From Pseudomonas iridis (GTDB lineage Bacteria > Pseudomonadota > Gammaproteobacteria > Pseudomonadales > Pseudomonadaceae), in contig NZ_JACXXO010000021.1 of assembly GCF_017980685.1 (NCBI RefSeq), forward strand, positions 19,875 to 83,874: DNA of 64,000 nucleotides, in the 5' to 3' direction. Under the pieces are notes generated by a model that ran no database searches, was not told where the DNA came from, and saw only the letters and a program-made list of their open reading frames with translations. Positions 24,094 to 32,349 of this stretch are shown in pieces. The translations under genes and the position numbers were made by a program. Each line of letters begins with the position of its first letter. The stretch's first letter is position 1.

Positions 24094-24881
24094 GAAACCA
24101 GATCAAGATCAACACCCCGACCGACATCGCTCAATCGCGCGCCGCCGGCAAACTCGCCGCGCAAGTGCTGGCGATGCTGGTGCCGCACGTCAAGGCAGGC
24201 GTCACCACCGATGAACTGGATCGGTTGTGCAACGACTACATCGTCAATGTGCAAAAAGCCATTCCCGCCAATGTCGGCTATCACGGTTTCCCGAAAACCG
24301 TGTGCGCCTCGGTCAACGATGTGGTGTGCCACGGGATCCCGTCGGGCACGCCGCTCAAGGATGGCGACATCGTCAACCTCGACATCGCCGTGATCAAGGA
24401 TGGCTGGTTTGGCGATACCAGCCGCATGTATGTGGTCGGGGAGGCGACGCCTGAGGCGCAGCACCTGATCAAAACGACGTACGACGCCATGTGCGCGGGT
24501 ATTCGCGTTGTAAAACCGGGCGCGACTTTGGGCGATATCGGCCACGCGATCCAGAGCCTGGCGGAGAAAGAAGGCTTCAGTGTGGTGCGTGAGTATTGCG
24601 GCCACGGCATTGGCAAGGTTTATCACGATGAGCCGCAGATCCTGCATTACGGCTTCCCGAATCAGGGCATGAAGCTCAAGGCCGGGATGATTTTTACCGT
24701 TGAGCCGATGCTCAATGCCGGTAAGCGTCACGTGAAAAACATGCCCGATGGCTGGACCGTGCTGACCAAGGATGGCTCGTTGTCGGCGCAGTGGGAACAC
24801 ATGGTGGCGGTGACGGAGACTGGGTTTGAAGTGCTGACGGCTTGGCCGGATGAGATTGAAGGGTTTGCGCCGATCAGGTGA
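24090..24881 (+). CDS. map: Type I methionine aminopeptidase (probably a second, non-housekeeping copy)
   Basis: 263 aa with all five dinuclear-metal ligands in place: Asp in VNLDIAVI, Asp in FGDTSRMY, His in CGHGIGKVYHDEP, Glu in FTVEPMLN and Glu in QWEHMVAVT. Substrate His in NVGYHGFPKTV is present as well. It removes N-terminal Met from nascent proteins. Housekeeping map normally sits near rpsB; this copy is instead coupled to a ParD-like gene under a palindromic promoter, which suggests specialised use. Confidence 0.92.
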   Translation: MRNQIKINTPTDIAQSRAAGKLAAQVLAMLVPHVKAGVTTDELDRLCNDYIVNVQKAIPANVGYHGFPKTVCASVNDVVCHGIPSGTPLKDGDIVNLDIAVIKDGWFGDTSRMYVVGEATPEAQHLIKTTYDAMCAGIRVVKPGATLGDIGHAIQSLAEKEGFSVVREYCGHGIGKVYHDEPQILHYGFPNQGMKLKAGMIFTVEPMLNAGKRHVKNMPDGWTVLTKDGSLSAQWEHMVAVTETGFEVLTAWPDEIEGFAPIR

Positions 24882-24899
24882 TACCCCGTCGCCTGCTTG

Positions 24900-25076
24900 C
24901 CCTCACCCTAACCCTCTCCCGGAGGGAGAGGGGACTGACCGAGTTGCCCGGCGTCAGATATCGACCTGAAAGATTGGCGGTGAATATGGATTCACTGCAG
25001 AACTTTCAGGTCGACGTACTTCTTCAATATCCCCGGATCTGCTCCCTCTACCTCTGGGAGAGGGCTGGGGTGAGGG
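24900..25076. repeat. 177-bp composite palindromic element (MITE-like), copy 1
   Basis: Ends CCCTCACCCTAACCCTCTCC and GGGAGAGGGCTGGGGTGAGGG are inverted. The left end itself folds (CCCTCTCCC-GGA-GGGAGAGGG). Inner arms TCGACCTGAAAG (24961-24972) and CTTTCAGGTCGA (25003-25014) are a perfect 12-bp inverted repeat. A second copy of almost the same length lies at 40262-40437. It carries no ORF and sits between map and the transporter ATPase gene. Confidence 0.85.
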
Positions 25077-25101
25077 GGTAAATCCCGCAGACAACACGCT
25101 A

Positions 25102-26256
25102 TCAGTGAGCGCCAGCTGCCTTGTTCAGATCGCTTTCAGTCCATTCGGTATAGACGCAGGCGTCTGCAGTGGCCCAACGCACTTGCACCGGATCCCCGGC
25201 CTTGAGCGGCATACCCGCCGCCGACAACGCCTTCACCGTCATCGATGTGCCACCCGAAGTGACCACGCTGCAAGTCTGGCTTTCACCCAGAAACAGCACT
25301 TCCACCACCTTCGCCGAGACCTCGTTCCAACCGGCCGCCAGCGGTTCGCTGCTCGCCTGCGCCACGCTCAACGCCAGCGCCTTTTCCGGGCGCACCATCA
25401 GCAACACATCCTGATCGGTGTGCAAACCGGCCGTCAGCCGAATCGACAACGATTGCCCCTCAAAACTCGCCGCCGCATTGCCCTGCGCCTTGAGCTTGAG
25501 GAAGTTCGAGTTGCCCAGAAACGACGCAACAAACGCATTCGGCGGATTCTGGTAGAGGTCATACCCGCTGCCCAAACCGACAATCTTGCCGTGACTGAAA
25601 ATCGCGATGCGCTGCGACAAACGCATCGCCTCTTCCTGATCGTGGGTCACGTAGACGATGGTGATGCCCAGACGCCGATGCAACTGGCGCAGTTCATCCT
25701 GCAAGTCTTCACGCAGTTTTTTGTCCAGCGCACCCAGCGGTTCGTCCATCAGCAGAATGCGTGGCTCGTAAACCAGTGCGCGAGCAATCGCGACCCTTTG
25801 CTGCTGGCCACCGGACAGTTGCGAAGGACGGCGATGGGCGAACTCTTCGAGCTGCACCAGTTTCAACATCGCATCGACACGCCGTTCGCGTTCGGCAGTC
25901 GCGAGTTTGCGGATCGCCAACGGGAACGCAATGTTGTCGCGCACCGACAGATGCGGGAACAGCGAATAACGCTGGAACACCATGCCGATGTCGCGCTTGT
26001 GCGGCGGCACGTTGACCAGCGACTGACCGTTGACGAGGATCTCGCCGCTGCTCGGCGTTTCGAAGCCCGCGAGCATCGACAGCGTGGTGCTCTTGCCAGA
26101 GCCGCTGGAGCCGAGGAAGGTGAGGAATTCGCCTTCCTTGATGTCCAGCGAGATGTTGTCCACGGCAGCAAAGTCGCCGTAGTGCTTGTTCAGGTTGCGC
26201 AGGCTGACCAGGGGTTTGTCGTTCTGCTGGGATGCGTCTTTGATCACGGCACTCAT
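25102..26256 (-). CDS. ABC transporter ATP-binding protein (PotA-like)
   Basis: 384 aa. Walker A GSSGSGKST, Q-loop MVFQRYSLFPHLSV, signature LSGGQQQRVAIARAL, Walker B ILLMDEPLGALDKKLRE and switch His in VTHDQEEAM, with a C-terminal TOBE-type domain (about 280-384). It belongs to the spermidine/putrescine/iron group of importers. GGAGTACGAC precedes the ATG at 26256. It is the last gene of an SBP-permease-permease-ATPase operon, 17 bases after the second permease. Confidence 0.92.
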   Translation of the reverse strand: MSAVIKDASQQNDKPLVSLRNLNKHYGDFAAVDNISLDIKEGEFLTFLGSSGSGKSTTLSMLAGFETPSSGEILVNGQSLVNVPPHKRDIGMVFQRYSLFPHLSVRDNIAFPLAIRKLATAERERRVDAMLKLVQLEEFAHRRPSQLSGGQQQRVAIARALVYEPRILLMDEPLGALDKKLREDLQDELRQLHRRLGITIVYVTHDQEEAMRLSQRIAIFSHGKIVGLGSGYDLYQNPPNAFVASFLGNSNFLKLKAQGNAAASFEGQSLSIRLTAGLHTDQDVLLMVRPEKALALSVAQASSEPLAAGWNEVSAKVVEVLFLGESQTCSVVTSGGTSMTVKALSAAGMPLKAGDPVQVRWATADACVYTEWTESDLNKAAGAH

Positions 26257-26273
26257 GTCGTACTCCTGGGCGC

Positions 26274-27083
26274 TCAGGCGCTGATTTGATTGCGCCGGCG
26301 CAGGGCGGCGGCGATCACCATGACCAATACCGACAGGCCGATCAGCAGCGTCGAAGCGACGGCGATCACCGGTGTCAGGTCTTGACGCAGGGTGGTCCAC
26401 ATTTTTACGGGAAGGGTTTGCAGCGTCGGGCTGGCCATCATCACGCTGAGCACCACTTCGTCCCACGAAACCAGGAAGGCGAAGAGGGCGCCGGCTACCA
26501 TGCCCGGACGAATCGCCGGGAACGTCACCTTGAACACCGCTTGCAGGCGCGAGGCCCCGCAGATCACCGCTGCGTCTTCAATCGATTGATCGAACAGCTT
26601 CAACGAGTTGATGATCGAGATGATGGTGAACGGCAGCGCGACGATCACATGGCTGACGACGAAGGCGAACATCGTCCCGGTGTACCCGAGCTTGAGAAAC
26701 AGCGCATACACCGCCACGGCGATAATCACCAACGGTACGATCATCGGCAGGGTGAACAGACCATAGAGCATCTCGCGGCCGGGGAAGCGCCCGCGCACCA
26801 AGGCAAACGCCGTCGGCAAACCGAGGGCCACGGCGCAGATCGTCGTCAGTACCGCGACCTTGAGGCTGGCCGCTGCGGCGTTCATCCAGTCGGGGTTGGA
26901 AAAGAACTGGCCGTACCATTTCAGCGTCCAGCCCGGTGGCGGGAACACCAGCCACTGCGATGAACCGAACGACAGCAGCACGATAAAGACGATCGGCAAC
27001 AGCAGAAACAATCCGATCAGCCCGGTGGTGGCGTAGAGGCCGAAACGCATGCGCCGGCTCATTGCGTTGGGAGTCAGGAGCAT
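26274..27083 (-). CDS. ABC transporter permease (PotC-like)
   Basis: 269 aa with six membrane segments. The EAA loop is DQSIEDAAVICGASRLQAVFKVTFPAIRPGM, and WLVFPPPGWTLKWYGQFF is the periplasmic loop typical of PotC-type permeases. It lies 6 bases after the first permease and forms the heterodimeric channel with it. Confidence 0.92.
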   Translation of the reverse strand: MLLTPNAMSRRMRFGLYATTGLIGLFLLLPIVFIVLLSFGSSQWLVFPPPGWTLKWYGQFFSNPDWMNAAAASLKVAVLTTICAVALGLPTAFALVRGRFPGREMLYGLFTLPMIVPLVIIAVAVYALFLKLGYTGTMFAFVVSHVIVALPFTIISIINSLKLFDQSIEDAAVICGASRLQAVFKVTFPAIRPGMVAGALFAFLVSWDEVVLSVMMASPTLQTLPVKMWTTLRQDLTPVIAVASTLLIGLSVLVMVIAAALRRRNQISA

Positions 27084-27089
27084 GTCGGC

Positions 27090-28037
27090 TTACCTCGCGT
27101 TACTGGCGCCAACCGGGGATTCCGGCTGAAGCTTCAGGTAGAAGTAGAACAGCACCAGCGTGATCGCGATCAGCAACGCGGCGCCGGCACTGGCCAGGCC
27201 CCAATTGAGGAACGATTGCACCTGCTGAATGATGAACTCCGGCAGCATCATGTTCTGCGCCCCGCCGAGCAGCGCCGGGGTGACGTAGTAACCGAGCGAC
27301 ATCACGAACACCATCAAGCCGCCGGACGCCAGACCTGGCCGGCACAGCGGCAGGAACACCCGGAAGAAGTTGGTCCAGGGACTGGCGCCGCAGATCGAGC
27401 CGGCCTGCAGGATCATCGGATCGATGGCCTGCATGGTCGCCTGCAACGGCAGCACGATGAACGGGATCATGATGTAGCTCATGCCGATCACTACGCCGGT
27501 GAGGTTGTGCACCATTTCCAGCGGCTGATCGATGATGCCCATCGCCATCAAGGCTTTGTTGATCACCCCCGAAGCTTGCAGCAGCACCAGCCATGAGTAG
27601 GTGCGAGCGAGGAGGCTGGTCCACATCGAGAGCAGCACGATGTTGAGAATCCAGCGCCCCCAGCCGCGGGGCACCAACGTGATCGCCCAGGCCAGCGGAA
27701 AGCCCAGCAGCAAACTGAACACCGTTACCAGCCCGGCCACCGAAAAGGTGTTGAGCAGCACGCGGGCGTACGCCGAGTTGGCGAACAGTTGTTCATAGTT
27801 GCCAAGGCCAGGCACAGGTTCCAGAACGCCGCGCAACAGCAGGCCAATCAGCGGTGCAAGAAAGAACAGGCCGAGGAACAGCAGCGCCGGGAGGAGGTTG
27901 CCGGCACCGCGCCAGCGTTGTTTGAGGGACTCGGCTTGCGGCATCGCAATCGCCTTTTTGCCTTCGGCCGAGCCGGCAGCGCGTGCGGCGCTCCCGGTGG
28001 CAGTGGAGGGACGGGACGCAGTGGCCGCCATTTTCAT
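27090..28037 (-). CDS. ABC transporter permease (PotB-like)
   Basis: 315 aa. A roughly 30-residue Ala/Ser-rich, non-membrane N-terminal extension precedes six membrane segments (LLPALLFLGLFFLAPLIGLLLRG first). The coupling loop reads MILQAGSICGASPWTNFFRVFLPLCRPGL. The ATG at 28037 overlaps the binding-protein stop (ATGA), which fixes the start. Confidence 0.9.
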   Translation of the reverse strand: MKMAATASRPSTATGSAARAAGSAEGKKAIAMPQAESLKQRWRGAGNLLPALLFLGLFFLAPLIGLLLRGVLEPVPGLGNYEQLFANSAYARVLLNTFSVAGLVTVFSLLLGFPLAWAITLVPRGWGRWILNIVLLSMWTSLLARTYSWLVLLQASGVINKALMAMGIIDQPLEMVHNLTGVVIGMSYIMIPFIVLPLQATMQAIDPMILQAGSICGASPWTNFFRVFLPLCRPGLASGGLMVFVMSLGYYVTPALLGGAQNMMLPEFIIQQVQSFLNWGLASAGAALLIAITLVLFYFYLKLQPESPVGASNAR

Positions 28038-29059
28038 TTGACCAGCCATTCGTTCCACCGTGTCGCGATGGCCGGACCGTTCTTGGCCCAGTACGCGAAA
28101 TCAAGAGTGATCTGATCCTTAGCGTAGGCAGTCGGCAGGTTGGGGGCCAGCGTCGAATCCAGACGCTCCACACTGTCGAGGTTGACCGGGGCGTAGGCAG
28201 TCAGGTTGGAGAAGTCGGCCTGGCCCTTGGCGCTGCTGGCGTTGGCCAGAAACTTCATCGCCGCGTCCTTGTTTTTCGAGCCTTTGGGAATGACCAGAAT
28301 GTCGGCCATGACCAGGTTCTGTTTCCAGCTCACGCCAACCGGGGCGCCGTCCTCTTGCAGAGCATGAACGCGGCCGTTCCAGAACTGGCCCATGCTCGCT
28401 TCACCGGACGCCAGCAGTTGCTGCGACTGCGCGCCGCCGCCCCACCAGACGATGTTTTTCTTGATGGTGTCGAGTTTCTTGAAGGCGCGATCCAGATCCA
28501 GCGGATAGAGCTTGTCGGCAGCTACGCCATCGGCCAGCAGCGCCAGTTCGAGTACGCCGGGGCTTGGCCATTTGTACAGTGCGCGTTTGCCGGGGTAGGT
28601 CTTGGTGTCGAACAGGGCGCTCCAGTCCTGCGGCTTGTTGGCGCCGAGTTTGCTCTCGTTGTAGCCGAGAACGAAGGAGAAGAAGAACGAGCCCACGCCG
28701 TGATCGCTGACGAAACGCGGGTCGATTTTGTCGCGCTGGATGACGTTGAAATCGAGGGGTTCGAGCAGGCCTTCAGCTGCGGCGCGCAGGGCGAAATCGG
28801 CTTCAACATCGACCACGTCCCATTGCACGTTGCCGCTTTCAACCATGGCTTTGAGTTTGCCGTAGTCGGTCGGGCCATCCTGTACGACGGTGATGCCGCT
28901 GGCCTTGCTGAACGGATCAGCCCAGGCCTGTTTCTGCGCATCCTGGGTGCTTCCGCCCCAACTGACAAAATTCACGCTCTCGGCGGCCATCGCGGCCTGG
29001 CCGGTAACGCTGAGCAGTCCCGCAAAAAAGATCGCGGTTGCAGCTTTGTTCAACACCAT
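28034..29059 (-). CDS. ABC transporter substrate-binding protein (spermidine/putrescine-type family)
   Basis: 341 aa. Signal peptide MVLNKAATAIFFAGLLSVTGQAAMAA is followed by ESVNFVSWGGSTQDAQKQAW, WDVVDVEADFALRAAAEGLLEPLDF, KALYKWPSPG-type and WNGRVHALQEDG segments. The fold is that of polyamine-group binding proteins, but the V-Y-N-W polyamine hallmark is replaced by FVSWGGS, so the ligand is probably another cationic or amine compound. A degenerate copy of the GntR operator (TGGTATTCCA) lies 110 bases upstream, linking uptake to the flavin regulon. Confidence 0.9.
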   Translation of the reverse strand: MVLNKAATAIFFAGLLSVTGQAAMAAESVNFVSWGGSTQDAQKQAWADPFSKASGITVVQDGPTDYGKLKAMVESGNVQWDVVDVEADFALRAAAEGLLEPLDFNVIQRDKIDPRFVSDHGVGSFFFSFVLGYNESKLGANKPQDWSALFDTKTYPGKRALYKWPSPGVLELALLADGVAADKLYPLDLDRAFKKLDTIKKNIVWWGGGAQSQQLLASGEASMGQFWNGRVHALQEDGAPVGVSWKQNLVMADILVIPKGSKNKDAAMKFLANASSAKGQADFSNLTAYAPVNLDSVERLDSTLAPNLPTAYAKDQITLDFAYWAKNGPAIATRWNEWLVK

Positions 29060-29153
29060 TTTCACGCCCTCATTGTTGTGTTTTTGAGCGGGCTTGCGTT
29101 GTTGCCCGCCTGTCGGGAGCAGTAGATGGACGTTCGTGGAAGTGTCCGGTCTA

Positions 29154-29178
29154 TGGAATATCATATTATGGTATTCCA
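29154..29178. promoter_or_regulatory. GntR-type operator, degenerate site D
   Basis: TGGTATTCCA (29169-29178) differs from TGGTATACCA at one position. It also ends an inverted repeat TGGAATA...TATTCCA (29154-29178, 11-base spacer). Position is 110-135 bases upstream of the transporter operon start. Weaker binding than at sites A-C would be expected. Confidence 0.4.
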
Positions 29179-29250
29179 AGTTTTGTGCAAGCACTTTGCC
29201 TGACCGGTTATCTGGCGAATCTGCTTTTTGTGGCTTGAAATGCGAAACAC

Positions 29251-29340
29251 TGTGGGAGCGAGCCTGCTCGCGAAAGCGGTGGAACAGCCAACATCTCCAG
29301 CGACTGAACCCCTGCTTTCGCGAGCAGGCTCGCTCCCACA
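29251..29340. repeat. REP pair (BIME), GAGCGAGCCTGCTC family
   Basis: Inverted copies of the REP core at both ends enclose about 50 bases. It lies 22 bases past the ribB stop and probably forms the 3' end of that transcript. Confidence 0.9.
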
Positions 29341-29362
29341 CTGGATTTGCGGAGGTCTCGGG

Positions 29363-30472
29363 TTATTCGCTGAAGGGGATGCTCTCGACCACCTCCAGGT
29401 CATATCCGGTCAGGCCGGCATACTTCAACGGCGGCCCCAGATGCCGCAGCTTGCCAACCCCAAGGTTCTGCAAAATCTGCGCTCCGGTTCCCACTTCAGA
29501 ATAGATCCGCGATTGCGAGCGGCTGAACTGCCGTGGCGGTTGAATCAGTTGCGGAACCCGCTCCAGCAGCGCCTGCGAAGACTCATGATTGGCGAGCACC
29601 ACCACAACACCATGCCCCTCTGCCGCAACCCGTTGCAGCGCCGCCCACAGCGTCCAGTTGCTTGGCCCGCTGTAGTCGGCGCCGACCAGATCGCGCAGCG
29701 GATCGATCACATGCACGCGCACCAGCGTCGGTTCTTCCCGGCGCAAATCCCCCATGACCATCGCCATGTGCACGCCGCCCTCGATGCGGTCCTCAAACGT
29801 GATCAGGCGGAACGTGCCATGCACTGTCGGCAAATCGCGTTCGCCAATACGTTCGATGGTGTGCTCGGTGCTCAAACGATGGTGGATCAGGTCGGCAATG
29901 GTGCCGATCTTGATTCCGTGCTGGCGCGCAAACACTTCCAGATCCGGGCGACGTGCCATGGTGCCGTCGTCGTTCATCACTTCGACAATGACCGAGGCCG
30001 GCGTAAAACCGGCCAGTCTGGCCAGATCGCACCCCGCCTCTGTATGGCCTGCACGGGTCAGCACGCCACCTTCCTTGGCGCGCAGTGGAAAGATGTGGCC
30101 GGGCTGCACCAGGTCTTCGGCGCGGGCGTCCTTGGCCACGGCAGCGGCAACCGTGCAGGCGCGGTCGGCGGCGGAAATACCGGTGGTCACGCCAACCGCC
30201 GCTTCAATCGACACGGTAAACGCGGTGCTGAACACGCTGCCATTGCTCGGCACCATTTGTTCAAGCCCTAGCCGCTGGCAATGTTCGTCGGTCAACGTCA
30301 GGCAGATCAGGCCGCGTGCTTCACGGGCCATGAAGCTGATCGCCTCGGGCGTGCAACAGTCGGCGGCCAGCAACAGGTCGCCTTCGTTTTCCCGATCTTC
30401 GTCATCGACCAGCAGGACCATTTTGCCGAGGCGATAATCTGCGATGATTTCTTCGATGCTGTTGAAGGCCAT
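29363..30472 (-). CDS. ribB: 3,4-dihydroxy-2-butanone-4-phosphate synthase with degenerate GTP cyclohydrolase II-like domain
   Basis: 369 aa. The N-terminal RibB domain (about 1-205) is intact: VLLVDDEDRENEGDLLLAA (metal and catalytic acids), STAFTVSIEA, GHIFPLRAKEGGVLTRAGHTEAGCDL. The C-terminal half aligns in layout with GTP cyclohydrolase II but lacks the three zinc Cys and the GS-x-RCDCG core (HVIDPLRDLVGADY stands there), so only the RibB reaction is expected, as in RibBX-type proteins. It makes the four-carbon unit of riboflavin. It lies divergent from a DUF1330 gene with operator TGGTATACCA between them, and no FMN riboswitch fits the 69-base gap. Inferred role: extra FMN for the co-regulated monooxygenase. 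Confidence 0.85.
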   Translation of the reverse strand: MAFNSIEEIIADYRLGKMVLLVDDEDRENEGDLLLAADCCTPEAISFMAREARGLICLTLTDEHCQRLGLEQMVPSNGSVFSTAFTVSIEAAVGVTTGISAADRACTVAAAVAKDARAEDLVQPGHIFPLRAKEGGVLTRAGHTEAGCDLARLAGFTPASVIVEVMNDDGTMARRPDLEVFARQHGIKIGTIADLIHHRLSTEHTIERIGERDLPTVHGTFRLITFEDRIEGGVHMAMVMGDLRREEPTLVRVHVIDPLRDLVGADYSGPSNWTLWAALQRVAAEGHGVVVVLANHESSQALLERVPQLIQPPRQFSRSQSRIYSEVGTGAQILQNLGVGKLRHLGPPLKYAGLTGYDLEVVESIPFSE

Positions 30473-30504
30473 GCTGGACTCTCAGTGTTTGTTGGAAATA
30501 TTAT

Positions 30505-30514
30505 TGGTATACCA
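30505..30514. promoter_or_regulatory. GntR-type operator, site B (TGGTATACCA)
   Basis: Perfect TGGTATACCA core in an A/T-rich setting (ATTATTGGTATACCATAATA), 32 bases before ribB and 27 bases before the DUF1330 gene. It is placed to control both divergent promoters. Confidence 0.65.
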
Positions 30515-30541
30515 TAATACATAATCGACAGAGAGGTCACT

Positions 30542-30838
30542 ATGAAGGCGTACTGGATTGCTCACGTAGACATTGCCGATCCCGACCACTACAGCCAATA
30601 CACCCAGCGCGCGCCGAAGGCATTCGCCGAGTTTGGCGGGCGGTTTCTGGCCAGAGGTGGTCGCAGCGAGGCGATGGAAGGACGCCAGGCACCGCAACGC
30701 AGCGTGGTGATCGAGTTCGAGAGCTTTGAGAAGGCTGTGGCGTGCTACCACTCAGCGGCGTATCAGGAAGCGAAAAGTTACCGCGAAGAATGGGCGAAGG
30801 CGGAAATCATCATTGTTGAAGGCGTTGCCCCGATGTAA
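30542..30838 (+). CDS. DUF1330 family protein
   Basis: 98 aa ferredoxin-like (dimeric alpha-beta barrel) protein: MKAYWIAHVDIADPDHYSQYTQRAPKAF, FGGRFLARGG, RSVVIEFESFEKAVACYHSAAYQEAK, typical of DUF1330. GAGAGGTCAC precedes the ATG. The biochemical role of the family is not established; related folds act as small monooxygenases or isomerases. It is divergent from ribB across operator B, so it belongs to the regulon. Confidence 0.85.
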   Translation: MKAYWIAHVDIADPDHYSQYTQRAPKAFAEFGGRFLARGGRSEAMEGRQAPQRSVVIEFESFEKAVACYHSAAYQEAKSYREEWAKAEIIIVEGVAPM

Positions 30839-30855
30839 GCAACACCACTTCACCC

Positions 30856-30945
30856 TGTGGGAGCGAGCCTGCTCGCGAAGGCGGTCGTTCATTCAACATT
30901 TGTATCGACTGACCCGACGCCTTCGCGAGCAGGCTCGCTCCCACA
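30856..30945. repeat. REP pair (BIME), GAGCGAGCCTGCTC family
   Basis: Inverted REP cores bound about 50 bases, between the convergent DUF1330 and NUDIX genes. Confidence 0.9.
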
Positions 30946-30961
30946 CGGGGATAGGTGGGGA

Positions 30962-31525
30962 TCAGCGGATAAAGTGAATCTTGCCGCTGTCATCATTGCC
31001 CACATAGATCCCGTAAACCCCGGCCTGGCGTTCCTCGATATAGCGTTCGAGGATCTGCCGGATCGCCGGGTAATAGATCTGCTCCCACGGGATGTCCTCG
31101 GGGGCGAAGAATTTATAGTCGAGGGTTTCCGGCCCGAACTGGCCGGTGATCTCCAGCGCGATAGCGCGAAAGATGATGTACACCTCGCTGATCTTCGGCA
31201 CGCTGAAAATCGAGTAGGGCGAGAGGATTTCCGCGCGAACGCCGCTTTCTTCCCAGACTTCACGCAGCGCGGCCTGCTCGGTGGTTTCGCCGCTTTCCAT
31301 GAAGCCTGCGGGCAGCGTCCAGGTGCCCGGGCGCGGGGGAATTGCCCGTTGGCACAGGAGGTACTTGCCGTCCTGCTCAATGATGCAGCCGGCAATGATC
31401 TTCGGATTGACGTAGTGGATGAAGCCGCAACCGCGGCACATCAGGCGCTCGTGCGTATCGCCCGGCGGTACCTGCTGACCGAGATCAGGTCCACCGCATT
31501 TTGGGCAAAAGCTCGGGCTGAACAT
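30962..31525 (-). CDS. NUDIX hydrolase with N-terminal zinc ribbon
   Basis: 187 aa. Two CxxC pairs (CPKCG at 7-11, CRGCG at about 30-34) form a zinc ribbon. The Nudix box follows as GFMESGETTEQAALREV plus WEESG, with the REV-x-EESG metal site complete. The layout is that of NudC-like NAD(H) or FAD pyrophosphatases but shorter. It starts 1 base after the GntR stop, so it is last in that operon. In a flavin-linked regulon, hydrolysis of FAD to FMN or of a nucleotide conjugate is conceivable but not shown. Confidence 0.88.
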   Translation of the reverse strand: MFSPSFCPKCGGPDLGQQVPPGDTHERLMCRGCGFIHYVNPKIIAGCIIEQDGKYLLCQRAIPPRPGTWTLPAGFMESGETTEQAALREVWEESGVRAEILSPYSIFSVPKISEVYIIFRAIALEITGQFGPETLDYKFFAPEDIPWEQIYYPAIRQILERYIEERQAGVYGIYVGNDDSGKIHFIR

Positions 31526-31526
31526 G

Positions 31527-32291
31527 TCAGTGACCTATACGAGGTTCTTTGAGCGGGATGGGCAGGGTGATCGGTGGCGTGCCTTTGACAGCGATGCCGG
31601 TTTCTTCCTGCTTGCGCTTGAGGTAGTCCAGAGCAACGGCAGCGGCAGCGCGAACGTGGTCCACGCAAGCCTGATGCGCCAGCAGCGGATCGCCGCTCTT
31701 GATCGCCTCGACCATTTTTTCCATTTCCTGGTTACTCGCGCCGCGACGGTTTTCCTGAGACACCGAGGTCGCGCGCAGGTAGCTGATGCGTGCCTGCAAC
31801 TGACGCAATTGCGTGGCCGCGACGTGGTTGCCCGAACCTTCCAGCAGCACATCGTAGAAACCTTGTACCGAGTCGATCACTTGCTGCAATTCGCCGTCCT
31901 TGAGCGCCTTGCGGTTCTCATCGAGGGCTTTCTCCAGGGCTTTGATGTCCTTGGCTTTGGCGCGCAGGGTGAACAGCTGCACGATCAGGCCTTCCAGCAC
32001 GCAACGCAGTTCGTAGATATCGACAGCGTCGGCGAGGGTGATGATGGCGACGCGCGGCCCCTTGGCATCGGCGAACTCCACCAGGCCTTCGGATTCGAGG
32101 TGACGCAAGGCTTCGCGCACCGACGTGCGGCTGACGCCCAGACGATCGCACAGATCGCGTTCGACCAGGCGGTCGCCCGGCAGAAGCTGGAAGTTCATGA
32201 TGGCGCTTCGCAGTTTATCCAGCACGATTTCGCGCAGGGTAACGGGGTTGCGATTGACCTTGAAGCTGTCGTCGAGTGGCAGGCGTTTCAT
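31527..32291 (-). CDS. GntR-family regulator, FCD subfamily; candidate master regulator of the flavin regulon
   Basis: 254 aa. Winged HTH LREIVLDKLRSAIMNFQLLPGDRLVERDLCDRLGVSRTSVREALRHLESEGLVEF (about 17-70) is followed by an FCD effector domain with metal-ligand candidates (Asp/His in the all-helical bundle, e.g. AHQACVDHVRAAA). It lies inside the operon that begins at 36302 under operator C. Four copies or near-copies of a GntR/FCD-type operator in the window make it the natural binder. The effector is probably the substrate or an intermediate. Confidence 0.9.
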   Translation of the reverse strand: MKRLPLDDSFKVNRNPVTLREIVLDKLRSAIMNFQLLPGDRLVERDLCDRLGVSRTSVREALRHLESEGLVEFADAKGPRVAIITLADAVDIYELRCVLEGLIVQLFTLRAKAKDIKALEKALDENRKALKDGELQQVIDSVQGFYDVLLEGSGNHVAATQLRQLQARISYLRATSVSQENRRGASNQEMEKMVEAIKSGDPLLAHQACVDHVRAAAAVALDYLKRKQEETGIAVKGTPPITLPIPLKEPRIGH

Positions 32292-32349
32292 GGGGTCCGC
32301 TCTTTACTATGGCTGTCCATGCCAGACGGGCATCAAAACAGCCGAGGGG

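Noticed and set aside
30473..30541. Possible FMN riboswitch upstream of ribB
   Set aside because: The gap is 69 bases and contains the TGGTATACCA operator; no RFN-type conserved stems are present.
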